Source of the DNA: Patescibacteria group bacterium
GTDB lineage: Bacteria; Patescibacteriota; Dojkabacteria; J137
Direction: 5' to 3'
DNA length: 37,866 nt
NCBI GenBank assembly: GCA_963169855.1
Contig: CAUJCN010000002.1
Span: forward strand, 331,288 to 369,153
The notes beneath the pieces are model-generated. The model ran no database searches and was not told the DNA's origin. It saw only the letters and a program-made list of their open reading frames with translations. Position 1 is the stretch's first letter. Each line of letters starts with the position of its first letter. A program made the translations under genes and the position numbers. Positions 18,285-27,586 of this stretch are shown here, piece after piece.

Positions 18285-19811
18285 GCATTCAATTTCTGTA
18301 AGCATTCGCTCAGTATGCGTTTTATCCTCGTAATTAGGTTGAGAAAGTAACAGCTCGTGGTAGAAACGCAATTTTACCAAAGGCGGAGAATCTAAATTCC
18401 CTCTCCAAGACTGTCTACAATAGTATCCTAGAAGGTAAATTCTATCAGATTCATATCTCCCCTGAGCCCACAAATTCATCGTATACTTTCTCCACCTTTC
18501 ATTTTTAGGGTTATTATAAAGATTATCTGGCTGTATTTCTCGAGAATTTCCTTGATAAAGATTGTATTCATTCCCTTCTAAATCGTAACCAGTAATTACT
18601 GTCCATCCACCTTCAAATGTTGGGTATGGAGAGAACATTCTCCAACTCTGATCTAATCGGAAGAATCTGACTATTTTGCTTGGAAATTCTCCAAGTTTGT
18701 ATGTGAATCCTAGTGTATTGATGTTTGTAATTAGAACCATACTTAAAAGTGAGAACATTACCAAACTACCTACAACTATTCCCACAAAGGCCTTTAATTT
18801 TGGTTTTTGAATTCTACTTTTTAAAGTAATTTTTAGATATGGAAGCTTCTTTAAGAAAGACGATACTTTGTTTAGTATTGAAGATACTCTAGCTTTATGG
18901 ACAGGTTTTGCTCGTTTTTTAGCTAGGTTTAGAGCAAAGTCTATCCAATTTGTATGAATCAAACTTAAAGCCGCTGCCATGCAGACCCAACTAAAAGGAC
19001 CAACATCCATAGCTGTTCCTATACCAAAGTGTAAGCCAAAGATCATTAGAACAGCTAAGAACCTAGTAAACTGGTTATAGAACGGTAGCAGTATTAGGAA
19101 TGGGACTGTTCTTTCGATGTTTATTGCTACGAATGTCAAAAGAGTTGGAAGCCACTTGATGCTCAAAATGATCTCTCCAATTGGTGTTCTAAACGGGTCC
19201 AAACTTAAAGCGTAGTAAACAGCAGTGTAGTCTGTAGTCCAAATTGGACTGTCTTTTAACATTGCGGTAAAGAAGTACAGGAAGGCTATTTGAAAGATTA
19301 AACCTAAATTTCCTATTGAAAAATATCTATTGATTCCCTCATATTTGTGATGAAGAGCATCTACAGAAATTCTCCTAGCCAATGGTAGAAACATCGACCA
19401 GAAAAGGAGTAATCTCATGTAATCATCTCCTCCTTGTAGGATCATCACATTAATATTATGTAGAGAAACAACAATTATCCAAAGTGCAATATTTGCAATT
19501 CTGGACATATATCCCATAGTAAATGCTACTGCGAAGACTAAACCTGCTACTAATATTGCTGTTGCTAAAGCTGGACTTCCACTCAAAAAGTTAAGCGAGA
19601 ATGTGTTATTACCAAAAATGTTTCCTGTAAATAGACTTGGGTAAACAACACCATCGGAGGTGTAAAAAATAACAACATCTTTTAATCTATCTAGAAAATC
19701 AATTACTAGAACTAACCCAAAAGCAATTCTAAAAAGAGCTAATGCTCTTAAATCAAGAACTAAGAATTCCCTGAGAGGATGTTTTAAAATTTGACTAAAC
19801 TTTATTTTCAT
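18255..19811 (-). CDS. HTTM-domain (vitamin K gamma-carboxylase-like) membrane protein
   Basis: LDLRALALFRIAFGLVLVIDFLDRL N-terminus, multiple TMs, LHNINVMILQGGDDYMRLLLFWSMFLPLARRISVDA; soluble C-terminal domain. Confidence 0.75.
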   Translation of the reverse strand: MKIKFSQILKHPLREFLVLDLRALALFRIAFGLVLVIDFLDRLKDVVIFYTSDGVVYPSLFTGNIFGNNTFSLNFLSGSPALATAILVAGLVFAVAFTMGYMSRIANIALWIIVVSLHNINVMILQGGDDYMRLLLFWSMFLPLARRISVDALHHKYEGINRYFSIGNLGLIFQIAFLYFFTAMLKDSPIWTTDYTAVYYALSLDPFRTPIGEIILSIKWLPTLLTFVAINIERTVPFLILLPFYNQFTRFLAVLMIFGLHFGIGTAMDVGPFSWVCMAAALSLIHTNWIDFALNLAKKRAKPVHKARVSSILNKVSSFLKKLPYLKITLKSRIQKPKLKAFVGIVVGSLVMFSLLSMVLITNINTLGFTYKLGEFPSKIVRFFRLDQSWRMFSPYPTFEGGWTVITGYDLEGNEYNLYQGNSREIQPDNLYNNPKNERWRKYTMNLWAQGRYESDRIYLLGYYCRQSWRGNLDSPPLVKLRFYHELLLSQPNYEDKTHTERMLTEIECSSEDNSVSM

Positions 19812-19826
19812 AACTAATCTTTAAAC

Positions 19827-19857
19827 AGATCCCGCCCGCCAATGGCGGACGGGATCT
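19827..19857 (-). repeat. REP-like palindromic hairpin, copy 2
   Basis: On the minus strand AGATCCCGTCCGCC-ATT-GGCGGGCGGGATCT; loop and 3' arm identical to copy 1; 25 nt after the stop of the minus-strand gene 19883-22255. Confidence 0.85.
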
Positions 19858-19882
19858 AGTTACCAGTGATTATAACTTAATT

Positions 19883-22255
19883 TTATAGTTCGTCTGCTTT
19901 TCTTGAAAGTTTCTTTTCAGTTTCAAATTCGAATGAATGCTCTAATGAGTATTGTCTTCTGTACACATAAACTCCTAATAGTACAAACAATGCTCCAAGT
20001 AATAAGAATTTACCATCATCAAATATGCCTGTTTCTGGAATTACAGTTGTAGAACATGCTACAGGTGTATTCAATGTAAAGCTATCTGTATTATCATCTG
20101 TATCATTTGTATCGTATTGAACAACCACTTGGTTATCAATTCCAGTATTAGTAAACGATGCTACCAAGTTTGACGGAATAGTTACAGAATATCTAAACTC
20201 TTTTGTCTGATTTGGTGCATAGGTTCTATCAGCTACAGTACCAATCCATGTAATTGTTCCTGCCGAGTAAGTTCCATATGATGGAGTAATTCCTGTTGGA
20301 ACGATTCCAGCACTGATTACTTGAGGATCTAGAGTATCTCGAACCAAATCGATTACTCCTTCAACTGGACCTCTATTTGTAACTTGAACTGTATAGTCGA
20401 TTCTAGAATCATTATCACTCTCACAAACTGGTGTACCAAGCTTTACAATACTAAACAATGGATTCTCTACTTGAGTTCCAGAGATTGTAATTGTAGCTTC
20501 GCAAGTACCCTCGAATAATACTCCGTTTCCATTTGCTGCATTGATAAATTGAACTCTATAAGTTCCTGCCGCTACATCAGAACCATTTGTGTTTGCTGCT
20601 TCCCATTCAAACTTGTATTCATAGATATAGGTACCATCTGTGTCTTGAGTTCTTGATCTTCCATTTGGCATTAATGCCACAAGAACATTTCCTGTTGCAT
20701 TCGAATCTCTACCTACTGCTGTTGCATCAGATCCTCCAGAAGAAACTCTAGCAACAATTCCTGGATGATAAGGGTAATTTGATCTTTCATCTCTGAATCT
20801 AAATGTGAAGATTGCTCTATTTCCAGCTCCTGGTGCTAGGCTACTTGCAGAGGAAGTTGCTCCGAGACATTCTCTTCTCATAATATTACATGTAGAAGAA
20901 CAATTGAGCGGATCGTTCCCATTACCTGCAGGTGCTGTAGCATCACATTGTTCCACAGCCTGATGGAATACTCCGTCTCCGCAGTATTTGCATCTTGGTC
21001 CTGTTCCAGCTGGTGTTTGGGCTTCGTTAATTCTATAACAGTTAGCAACAACTGCTCCTCCTGGTGTTTTTCCAACATCGCTTGCTCTACATGCTCTAAA
21101 TGAAGATCCTCCAGGACTAGTTCTTTCGCACAATTCATTCTGTCCGCAAATAGCATCTCCACAGAATGGTGTTGAAGGAGTTGTTGTTGGTGGATCGACT
21201 GTTGTTACAGGTGGTGTTACTCCTACTCCAGCTCCGCAAGAATCATTTCCTGCGTCCGTTCTACACTGTACCGTAACATTTTGATCGTTAGAAGTAAATA
21301 AGTTTCCTGGAGAAGCAGGCGCTAAGTAAGGGCAGAAACAATTCAATGCTCCACTACATCCAACAAATCTTCCTTTATTTGGCTCTCCTCCACTGAAAGT
21401 GGGTAGACCAGCGCAATTTTGCCCAGTTCTATCTGGTGCACAAGCATCGAACTTTTCTTCTGCTCCTAAAGCACCTCCTGCACACATACTCCCAAAACCG
21501 GGGTTTGCTGGGTTACAAGTAACTTGTCCCTCTACACACGCCCCACCTGAACCCGCAGCCCTACAAACGTTAGATATGCATAAATTACTCGAACACTGTG
21601 CATTTCTACCACAATTTCCCCCATCAGGTCTGTCGGCTTTGCATACTCCATCTCCGCAGAATTGATTAGCGCTACATTGAGTATCGTTTGTACATTGTGT
21701 ACCACCTGCTGGCTGACATTTACCACTAACACAATTATCACTTAGACATGCGCGGTTACTTGAGCATGATGCATTAGTACCACCTTTGTTTTTACAACTT
21801 CCGCTATCACAAAATTTTCCCGACCCACACTCAGCATCAGAGTTACAATTAGGAGGTGTTGATGTTGTTTGTCCACTACCATTAATGGAACATACACACA
21901 TTGTTATTCCATTCAGAGTTCCATTTGAAATACATGTGCCTCCACTACAGGATTGTCCCATAGATGTACAGGTGCTATCGTCAGCAGGAGTACAAGCAGA
22001 ACCACCTGATGGAACACAGGCACAAAGATCTCCAGTTGTTTGAGTACAATTACAACTACCTCCAGAATATGCAATGTTCGTACCTACTGGTTTTCCTGCG
22101 CAACTTCCAGAGCCCCCACAAATGAAGTCAGCTCTTGAATCATCCGGAGCTTGGGAACCTTGCAAATTTATTGCAACAATTATTCCTACTGCAGAAAGAA
22201 CTGTTAGTAGGATGAATAAAATTACAACTGTTAAGTTTCGTGAATTTACTTTCAT
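19883..22255 (-). CDS. Cys-rich surface protein with DUF11-type repeat domain and IPETG-like C-terminal anchor
   Basis: N-terminal TM; many Cys-rich modules (CNSDAECGSGKFCDSGSCKNKGG...); LFSIVKLGTPVCESDNDSRIDYTVQVTNRGPVEGVIDLVRDTLDP; C-terminal VIPETGIFDDGKFLLLGALFVLLGVYVYRR. Confidence 0.85.
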   Translation of the reverse strand: MKVNSRNLTVVILFILLTVLSAVGIIVAINLQGSQAPDDSRADFICGGSGSCAGKPVGTNIAYSGGSCNCTQTTGDLCACVPSGGSACTPADDSTCTSMGQSCSGGTCISNGTLNGITMCVCSINGSGQTTSTPPNCNSDAECGSGKFCDSGSCKNKGGTNASCSSNRACLSDNCVSGKCQPAGGTQCTNDTQCSANQFCGDGVCKADRPDGGNCGRNAQCSSNLCISNVCRAAGSGGACVEGQVTCNPANPGFGSMCAGGALGAEEKFDACAPDRTGQNCAGLPTFSGGEPNKGRFVGCSGALNCFCPYLAPASPGNLFTSNDQNVTVQCRTDAGNDSCGAGVGVTPPVTTVDPPTTTPSTPFCGDAICGQNELCERTSPGGSSFRACRASDVGKTPGGAVVANCYRINEAQTPAGTGPRCKYCGDGVFHQAVEQCDATAPAGNGNDPLNCSSTCNIMRRECLGATSSASSLAPGAGNRAIFTFRFRDERSNYPYHPGIVARVSSGGSDATAVGRDSNATGNVLVALMPNGRSRTQDTDGTYIYEYKFEWEAANTNGSDVAAGTYRVQFINAANGNGVLFEGTCEATITISGTQVENPLFSIVKLGTPVCESDNDSRIDYTVQVTNRGPVEGVIDLVRDTLDPQVISAGIVPTGITPSYGTYSAGTITWIGTVADRTYAPNQTKEFRYSVTIPSNLVASFTNTGIDNQVVVQYDTNDTDDNTDSFTLNTPVACSTTVIPETGIFDDGKFLLLGALFVLLGVYVYRRQYSLEHSFEFETEKKLSRKADEL

Positions 22256-22839
22256 AAGTTAGTGGCGAAATTATTTACAAAGGTTCTAATATCTTCAGAA
22301 TATTTAGTACAGTCAACTACCCTTTCTTCGTTCTCTGTTATTTCAAATACTCCTACTTTAAAATCTTCTATTGAAGAAAGCATTACTGTTACACACCTAT
22401 TTGTTGGGTTGTCTTGAGTTACAAAGAAAGTAAAATCTCCTACAGAATCAGTATCTGTTACAGCTCCTAAACCGTAACCAGAAATAATTTCGTCGTTTTC
22501 AAAAATGCCTTCAGAAAGTTCAACTCCTAAGTTTAGCTTTTGACCTGAAATAGTTTCTGCGGAACAGTTCAATGGATACTCCGGCAATGCTCCTGTGAAT
22601 TCTAGATTGTTCACAATATTTTGAAAGCCTCCAATTTCTGCATAGCTTTCATTTTCTGCATAAACTTCTTCACAAGTTAATCCTGCAAATTTTGCAATCG
22701 TTTCATCAATTAAAGCGGCTTGACTGTCATCCGGTGCTGCATTTCTACGAACTTGTATTGTAATAATTACACTAACAACTCCTAATAAAATTGTAAGAAA
22801 AACGAGAGCGAGTATAGTAGTTCGTTTTTTCGGGTCCAT
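22252..22839 (-). CDS. Hypothetical membrane-anchored extracytoplasmic protein
   Basis: N-terminal TM then APDDSQA; ATGA overlap with the downstream Cys-rich gene. Confidence 0.75.
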   Translation of the reverse strand: MDPKKRTTILALVFLTILLGVVSVIITIQVRRNAAPDDSQAALIDETIAKFAGLTCEEVYAENESYAEIGGFQNIVNNLEFTGALPEYPLNCSAETISGQKLNLGVELSEGIFENDEIISGYGLGAVTDTDSVGDFTFFVTQDNPTNRCVTVMLSSIEDFKVGVFEITENEERVVDCTKYSEDIRTFVNNFATNL

Positions 22840-22921
22840 AAATTGACGTCAATTACTAAGAGTTAGTATATAGAAATTTGATTGTCAAATCAACTTATAA
22901 GCGATTTTTAGTATAGAAAAT

Positions 22922-23587
22922 TTACTTCTGAATTTCTCCGTCCTTCATTCGAACAATTCTATCGCATTGTTCGGCAATATCATTATCATGTGTAACTATG
23001 ATTATTGTTACACCTTCATCTTTATTTAGTTTTTTTAGAAGTTCTAAAACATTTGCTCCGGTTTTACTATCAAGATTTCCTGTTGGCTCATCAGCGAAAA
23101 TAATTTTTGGAGAATTAACTAATGCTCTTGCGATACTTACCCTTTGTCGCTGTCCTCCAGAAAGTTCATTAGGCTTATGCTTTAATCTATCACCTAAACC
23201 AACTTTTGTTAGAGCTTCTTTTGCTAATTTTTTTCTTTCTTTTGAGTTTTTACCAGCTATGATCAAAGGTAGTTCCACATTTTCAATTGAGGTTAAATCT
23301 GGTTGTAAATTAAATGTTTGAAAAATAAATCCAATTTTTTTATTTCGGTAATCTGCAAGTTTCCTTTGAGACAGTTTTGAAAGTGATTCTTCATCAACAA
23401 AAACTTCTCCTGAATCCGGACGATCTAGTCCACCAAGAATATGCATCATTGTGGATTTTCCACTTCCAGAAGGACCAATGATTGCTACCATTTCACCTTG
23501 TTCAATATCGAGGGAAACGTTTTTTAATGCTTCGACTGTTTCGCCTCCCATTTTGTATTTTTTATTTAGTTTCTCGACTTTAATCAT
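22922..23587 (-). CDS. ABC transporter ATP-binding protein (MacB/LolD type)
   Basis: GPSGSGKSTMMHILGGLDRPDSGEV, LSGGQRQRVSIARALVNSPKIIFADEPTGNLDS, VTHD. Confidence 0.96.
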   Translation of the reverse strand: MIKVEKLNKKYKMGGETVEALKNVSLDIEQGEMVAIIGPSGSGKSTMMHILGGLDRPDSGEVFVDEESLSKLSQRKLADYRNKKIGFIFQTFNLQPDLTSIENVELPLIIAGKNSKERKKLAKEALTKVGLGDRLKHKPNELSGGQRQRVSIARALVNSPKIIFADEPTGNLDSKTGANVLELLKKLNKDEGVTIIIVTHDNDIAEQCDRIVRMKDGEIQK

Positions 23588-23588
23588 A

Positions 23589-24887
23589 TTATTCGTAACG
23601 TAATGCTTTAACTGGATCTAATCTACTCGCCCTATATGCTGGGTACAATCCAGCTAAAACTCCAATTAATGTAGAACCTAAAACTGTAACTGCAATTAAC
23701 CAAAAAGGTGTAATGAACAATGCTTCAACATCTGAAAGCCCAAGATTCGGAAGAACTCTATTTACTAAAACTGAGTTTGCTACATAGATTACTAACATGC
23801 TTATTGCAGCTGCAAGTGATCCACCCAAGAATCCAATCAAACCTGATTCTGTAATAAACAATGAAAGTACAGTTGTGCTTTTTGCACCCACAGCCTTCAT
23901 CACACCAATTTCTTTTGTTCTTTCGTAAACAGACATCACCATTGTGTTGATAATTCCAATTACCGCAACAAAAATTGCGATACTTCCAATAATTGTGAAA
24001 ATAATTGGGATCAAATTGAACAGTGAGTTAAATACAGTTAGAACCTCTTCAAGTGTTGTTGTATCAAATCCCATTTCTTTAATCTGGTCGTTTACTGTAC
24101 TAACCGAAGCTTCGGATTCTGTTTTAACATAAAGCGATTGATAGCCTACAGTTTCGACATAATCTTCTGGTGTTGAATAACCATTCTTTTTTGAAACTTG
24201 TTCGAGACCCTCTTCTTGATTAACAATGTAAACAAAATTTCGTGTTGGAGAAACTACTCCGACGATTGTATAAGTTGCATCTTCTAAAGGTTTTGCTTGT
24301 GATCCAAACAAGCCTGCTTGATCTTTCAAAATAATTTGCTGACCTATGAATTCTTCTGCAGGTTTTTCGTATGCATCTACAAGAGTTGTACTGACAATGG
24401 CTTCTCCTTTTTGAAGGTTAGAAATTCTTCCTGCAATAACTTCTGCTACAGTTTCATCTGTTGGGTCTATATCCCACCCTGCTCCACTCGCACTATTAAC
24501 TACTCTTTCGTCAAAAGTTTTATCGTTGAATTCCAGTTTTTTTGAATTAATTTGAACAATTGGCTGAGCAAATTCAACATTTTCTAAGTTGGAAATATTT
24601 TCTACAGAATCTTCTGTTAGGATTATTCTTTCTTCATTTTCATCTTCTGTTGCAGTTGGACCGAAGAAATTGAAATTTAAACTACCACTTGGTAATACAA
24701 AAATGCTTTTTAGATCAAATTGATTGGTGATTTGAGCAAGAAGAATTTTCTGAGCTCCGAATGATAAAGATACTAAAAAAATAATAATGAAAACTCCAAT
24801 AAAAATTGCGAACGAAGTCAAAAAAGTTCTTACTTTGTTTCGTCTGAGGGATCTGAATGATGATCTTAGAATATCAAGAAAACGCAT
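23589..24887 (-). CDS. ABC transporter permease (MacB/FtsX type)
   Basis: RSLRRNKVRTFLTSFAIFIGVF, VMSVYERTKEIGVMKAVGAKSTTVLSLFITESGLIGFLGG, GLYPAYRASRLDPVKALRYE. Confidence 0.95.
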   Translation of the reverse strand: MRFLDILRSSFRSLRRNKVRTFLTSFAIFIGVFIIIFLVSLSFGAQKILLAQITNQFDLKSIFVLPSGSLNFNFFGPTATEDENEERIILTEDSVENISNLENVEFAQPIVQINSKKLEFNDKTFDERVVNSASGAGWDIDPTDETVAEVIAGRISNLQKGEAIVSTTLVDAYEKPAEEFIGQQIILKDQAGLFGSQAKPLEDATYTIVGVVSPTRNFVYIVNQEEGLEQVSKKNGYSTPEDYVETVGYQSLYVKTESEASVSTVNDQIKEMGFDTTTLEEVLTVFNSLFNLIPIIFTIIGSIAIFVAVIGIINTMVMSVYERTKEIGVMKAVGAKSTTVLSLFITESGLIGFLGGSLAAAISMLVIYVANSVLVNRVLPNLGLSDVEALFITPFWLIAVTVLGSTLIGVLAGLYPAYRASRLDPVKALRYE

Positions 24888-24937
24888 TTACAATTTCTAA
24901 ACGTTTTATTATACATCAACTAAAACTGATCGTGGAA

Positions 24938-27235
24938 TTACTTAGTAATCAAATTTCCTTTCTCGTCGTATTGCTGATTTGCCCACTTCTTAATTTTTGC
25001 AGAAACCGTTTCTCGATCTTTAGAATAAGCTTCTCTGGAAATATCTTTGATCTGATTTTGGAAATTGTATTGTTTAAAGTTCGGACGAATACCTATACCT
25101 GTAAATGGTTGTGATTGAGCTCCATCGATTGTCATTTTTGCTACAAATCTAAATCTTTCTAAATTCACCATATCTTCAGCTTTAATGAATGGCTCGTATT
25201 CTTTTTCCAATCTGTTTGCATCTTGTTGTCCAACAACGAAGTTCATTAGTGTTCCTACGTTTCCAAAAATTGCATTTTGAATCTCAGGAGAAATTTGATC
25301 GATGTACTGGTGCGTTACAATCAAATTCAATCCGTATTTTCTAGCTTCAGAAAGAATCTTAATGAAAGTTTCTGTCGCGAAGTTTTGAAATTCATCTACA
25401 TAAAGATAAAAATCGTTTCTTTGTGTTTGAGCTACATTTGCTCTTTGCATCGCAGTTGTATAAAGTCTAGTAACTAAAAGACTCCCCAACAATGCAGAAT
25501 TTTCTTCTCCAATTTTTCCCTGGGAAAGATTCACCAAAAGAATTTTTTTGTTATCCATGATCTCTCGGAAATTCAGTGAATTCGTAACTTGCCCAACCAT
25601 GTTTCTAATAATCTCTGGACCTAAAAATCTACCCACTTTATTTTGAATAGGAGAAATTACTTCTGCTAGCATTTTTTCGTTTTTGGCAATCTTTGCATAC
25701 TCTTCATTCCAGAATTTCAATAAGAACGGATCATCAACTTGTTTCAGAAGAAATTTTCGATAATTTGTATCCATCAGCATTCTCTGAACTGCAAGCAGAG
25801 AAACATTCTGACACTGAAGTAAAGTTAGCACTGTATTTGTAAGGATGTACTGTAATCTTGGTCCCCAAGAATCACCGAAGAATCTTTTGAAAACAGAAAC
25901 CACTCCGTCCGCAACCAAGTCTATGCTTTCTCCAGATAACTGGTCGATGATATTCAACGAGATTGGATGCTCGGTATCTGATGGATCTAGGTATATTACA
26001 TCCTTCATTCTGTGTTCTGGAATCATTGTTAGTGCTTCTTCTACCAAATCTCCGTGTGGGTCAATAACACAAATTCCATTCCCTTCCAAAATGTCCCCAG
26101 CAATCATTGTTCTTAAGAAATAGCTGGATTTTCCTGAACCTGTCTTTCCCACCAAATACATGTGTCTTCTTCTATCTTCGGTTTTTATTCCAAAAGGAAT
26201 ATGAATATTTCTGTAGTCAGTTAAACCAAAAATTCTTACTCCAAGTTTCTGCTTCTCGTTTGCAGAAAGCATTGGAAGATTTAGTGGGAATTCAAGTTTC
26301 TTACTTTTGCTCCATTCGATATTTGGTGTTTTTGCAGACTCATTTGGTAAGTGATAAATCGAAGCAAGTTCTTCTATACTCAAGACTTTCATCTTTTCTT
26401 CTTTTTCCAAAGCTCTATTTTTCAAACTTTCTACTGATGCATCAAATTTTGTTTTAAAGATAGGAAGCCAACCTTGTTTTTCTTTTTTAATTACAAATGA
26501 ATTCTGATTTGGATTGCTGAAGTTTTGTAGAGTTGAGAATATTTTACTAATTAATGTTTTATTGTAACTTTCATCTGGAGAATCCACAGCAATTCTGTAA
26601 GAAAATTCGAATCCAAGTTTTGAACTTTTTTTCTCTAATTCAGAAACTTCTTTACCTAAAGTTTTTTCTGTTTCTATAAACGCAATTAAATTTTTCTTCC
26701 AACTGTTATCGATCGGTCTAATATTCAGCTGAACAACGACTTGTGCAGTCGAGCTTATATTATAAAGTGTGGATAAAATTGATGACATCGGGTCAGCTTC
26801 GAAAGTTGCGTAACTTCTAATTGGAAAGAAATAATCCTTTTGAAGAATCACTTCTTTGATCATCGTTTTATCTGAAAATTTCTGTAAATGATCTTTGACT
26901 TGAACAACCTGTGCATCTGGGAACTGTGCATAAACTTGGTTCTCTATATATAGAGCATCTTTTTTCTCTGCAACAATATTGAAAGAAATCGAAGAAGCAT
27001 TTGCAACAATTTCCAAAGCGATAATATCTTTTCCTTTCTTCTTGGAATTAATTAAGCCGTGTATGGATTGAAGAAATTGCTCAGTAAATTGAGGTTTCTT
27101 GTCATTGTAAGCAGGCACCAAAACCTTTAGCACAACGGGGTTCACAATTCTGTAGTTTGTATCGTCTTTTTTACCAGTAAGAATGAATCCTATAATTAGG
27201 AATCCTAATAGACCTGCCAAAATAATTACTTCCAT
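24938..27235 (-). CDS. TraD/VirD4-like type IV secretion/conjugation-type ATPase
   Basis: MYLVGKTGSGKSSYFLRTMI Walker A, CVIDPHGDLVEEALTMIP, FYLYVDEFQNFATETFIKILSEARKYGLNLIVTHQYIDQ. Confidence 0.9.
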   Translation of the reverse strand: MEVIILAGLLGFLIIGFILTGKKDDTNYRIVNPVVLKVLVPAYNDKKPQFTEQFLQSIHGLINSKKKGKDIIALEIVANASSISFNIVAEKKDALYIENQVYAQFPDAQVVQVKDHLQKFSDKTMIKEVILQKDYFFPIRSYATFEADPMSSILSTLYNISSTAQVVVQLNIRPIDNSWKKNLIAFIETEKTLGKEVSELEKKSSKLGFEFSYRIAVDSPDESYNKTLISKIFSTLQNFSNPNQNSFVIKKEKQGWLPIFKTKFDASVESLKNRALEKEEKMKVLSIEELASIYHLPNESAKTPNIEWSKSKKLEFPLNLPMLSANEKQKLGVRIFGLTDYRNIHIPFGIKTEDRRRHMYLVGKTGSGKSSYFLRTMIAGDILEGNGICVIDPHGDLVEEALTMIPEHRMKDVIYLDPSDTEHPISLNIIDQLSGESIDLVADGVVSVFKRFFGDSWGPRLQYILTNTVLTLLQCQNVSLLAVQRMLMDTNYRKFLLKQVDDPFLLKFWNEEYAKIAKNEKMLAEVISPIQNKVGRFLGPEIIRNMVGQVTNSLNFREIMDNKKILLVNLSQGKIGEENSALLGSLLVTRLYTTAMQRANVAQTQRNDFYLYVDEFQNFATETFIKILSEARKYGLNLIVTHQYIDQISPEIQNAIFGNVGTLMNFVVGQQDANRLEKEYEPFIKAEDMVNLERFRFVAKMTIDGAQSQPFTGIGIRPNFKQYNFQNQIKDISREAYSKDRETVSAKIKKWANQQYDEKGNLITK

Positions 27236-27241
27236 TTAGGT

Positions 27242-27247
27242 ATTCTA
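27242..27247 (-). promoter_or_regulatory. Candidate leaderless -10 element (TAGAAT-N6-ATG)
   Basis: Minus strand: TAGAAT ACCTAA ATG (start at 27235). Confidence 0.5.
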
Positions 27248-27362
27248 CAACAAAATAGGTTGTAAAAGACGAAAATTTCAAAAGATTAAAAGGCTAAAAA
27301 TAAGTACACAAAGTTGTATTCAAACACAATGTATCAATTACGTTTTTAATACATAATTATCT

Positions 27363-27560
27363 ATGAACTATAATTTAGGGGAACGATGTGCAAAATTCTC
27401 AATTTCTGTAAGTAAATATATTCGAAATAAAAAATCGTAGGTAGTCACTCTCAGTAATGGGAGGCAATTAATCAGATCATCAGTAGAAATAGGAGCAAAT
27501 TATATTGAGGCGAAGTCGTTAGAATATATATTAAATGCAATTTTAAGAAAGCTACAATAG
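27363..27560 (+). pseudogene. Decayed four-helix-bundle (S23/23S rRNA-intervening-sequence-type) protein gene
   Basis: One frame reads MNYNLGERCAKFSISVSKYIRNKKS*VVTLSNGRQLIRSSVEIGANYIEAKSLEYILNAILRKLQ*; the family signature is GRQLIRS..SIGANYIEA. In-frame TAG at 27438-27440; C-terminal half degraded. Confidence 0.65.
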
Positions 27561-27586
27561 TAAAAAGATTCATCTTTTATCTTCAT

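Noticed and set aside
20878-22262. Multiple ORFs on both strands inside the Cys-rich gene (20878-21162, 21399-21665, 21532-21741, 21786-22043, 22074-22262)
   Set aside because: Overlap a long coherent ORF with repeated Cys modules; shadow frames.
24318-26457. Plus-strand ORFs opposite the ABC permease and TraD-like ATPase
   Set aside because: Antisense to well-conserved domains; no start signals or recognisable domains.
27438-27440. Possible TAG recoding (stop readthrough) in the four-helix-bundle remnant
   Set aside because: The C-terminal half is also degraded and stops early, so a pseudogene is simpler than recoding.
27236-27586. A structured ncRNA (tmRNA, 6S, RNase P, SRP) in the largest intergenic gap
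   Set aside because: No diagnostic motifs seen; the S23-like pseudogene frame explains most of it.
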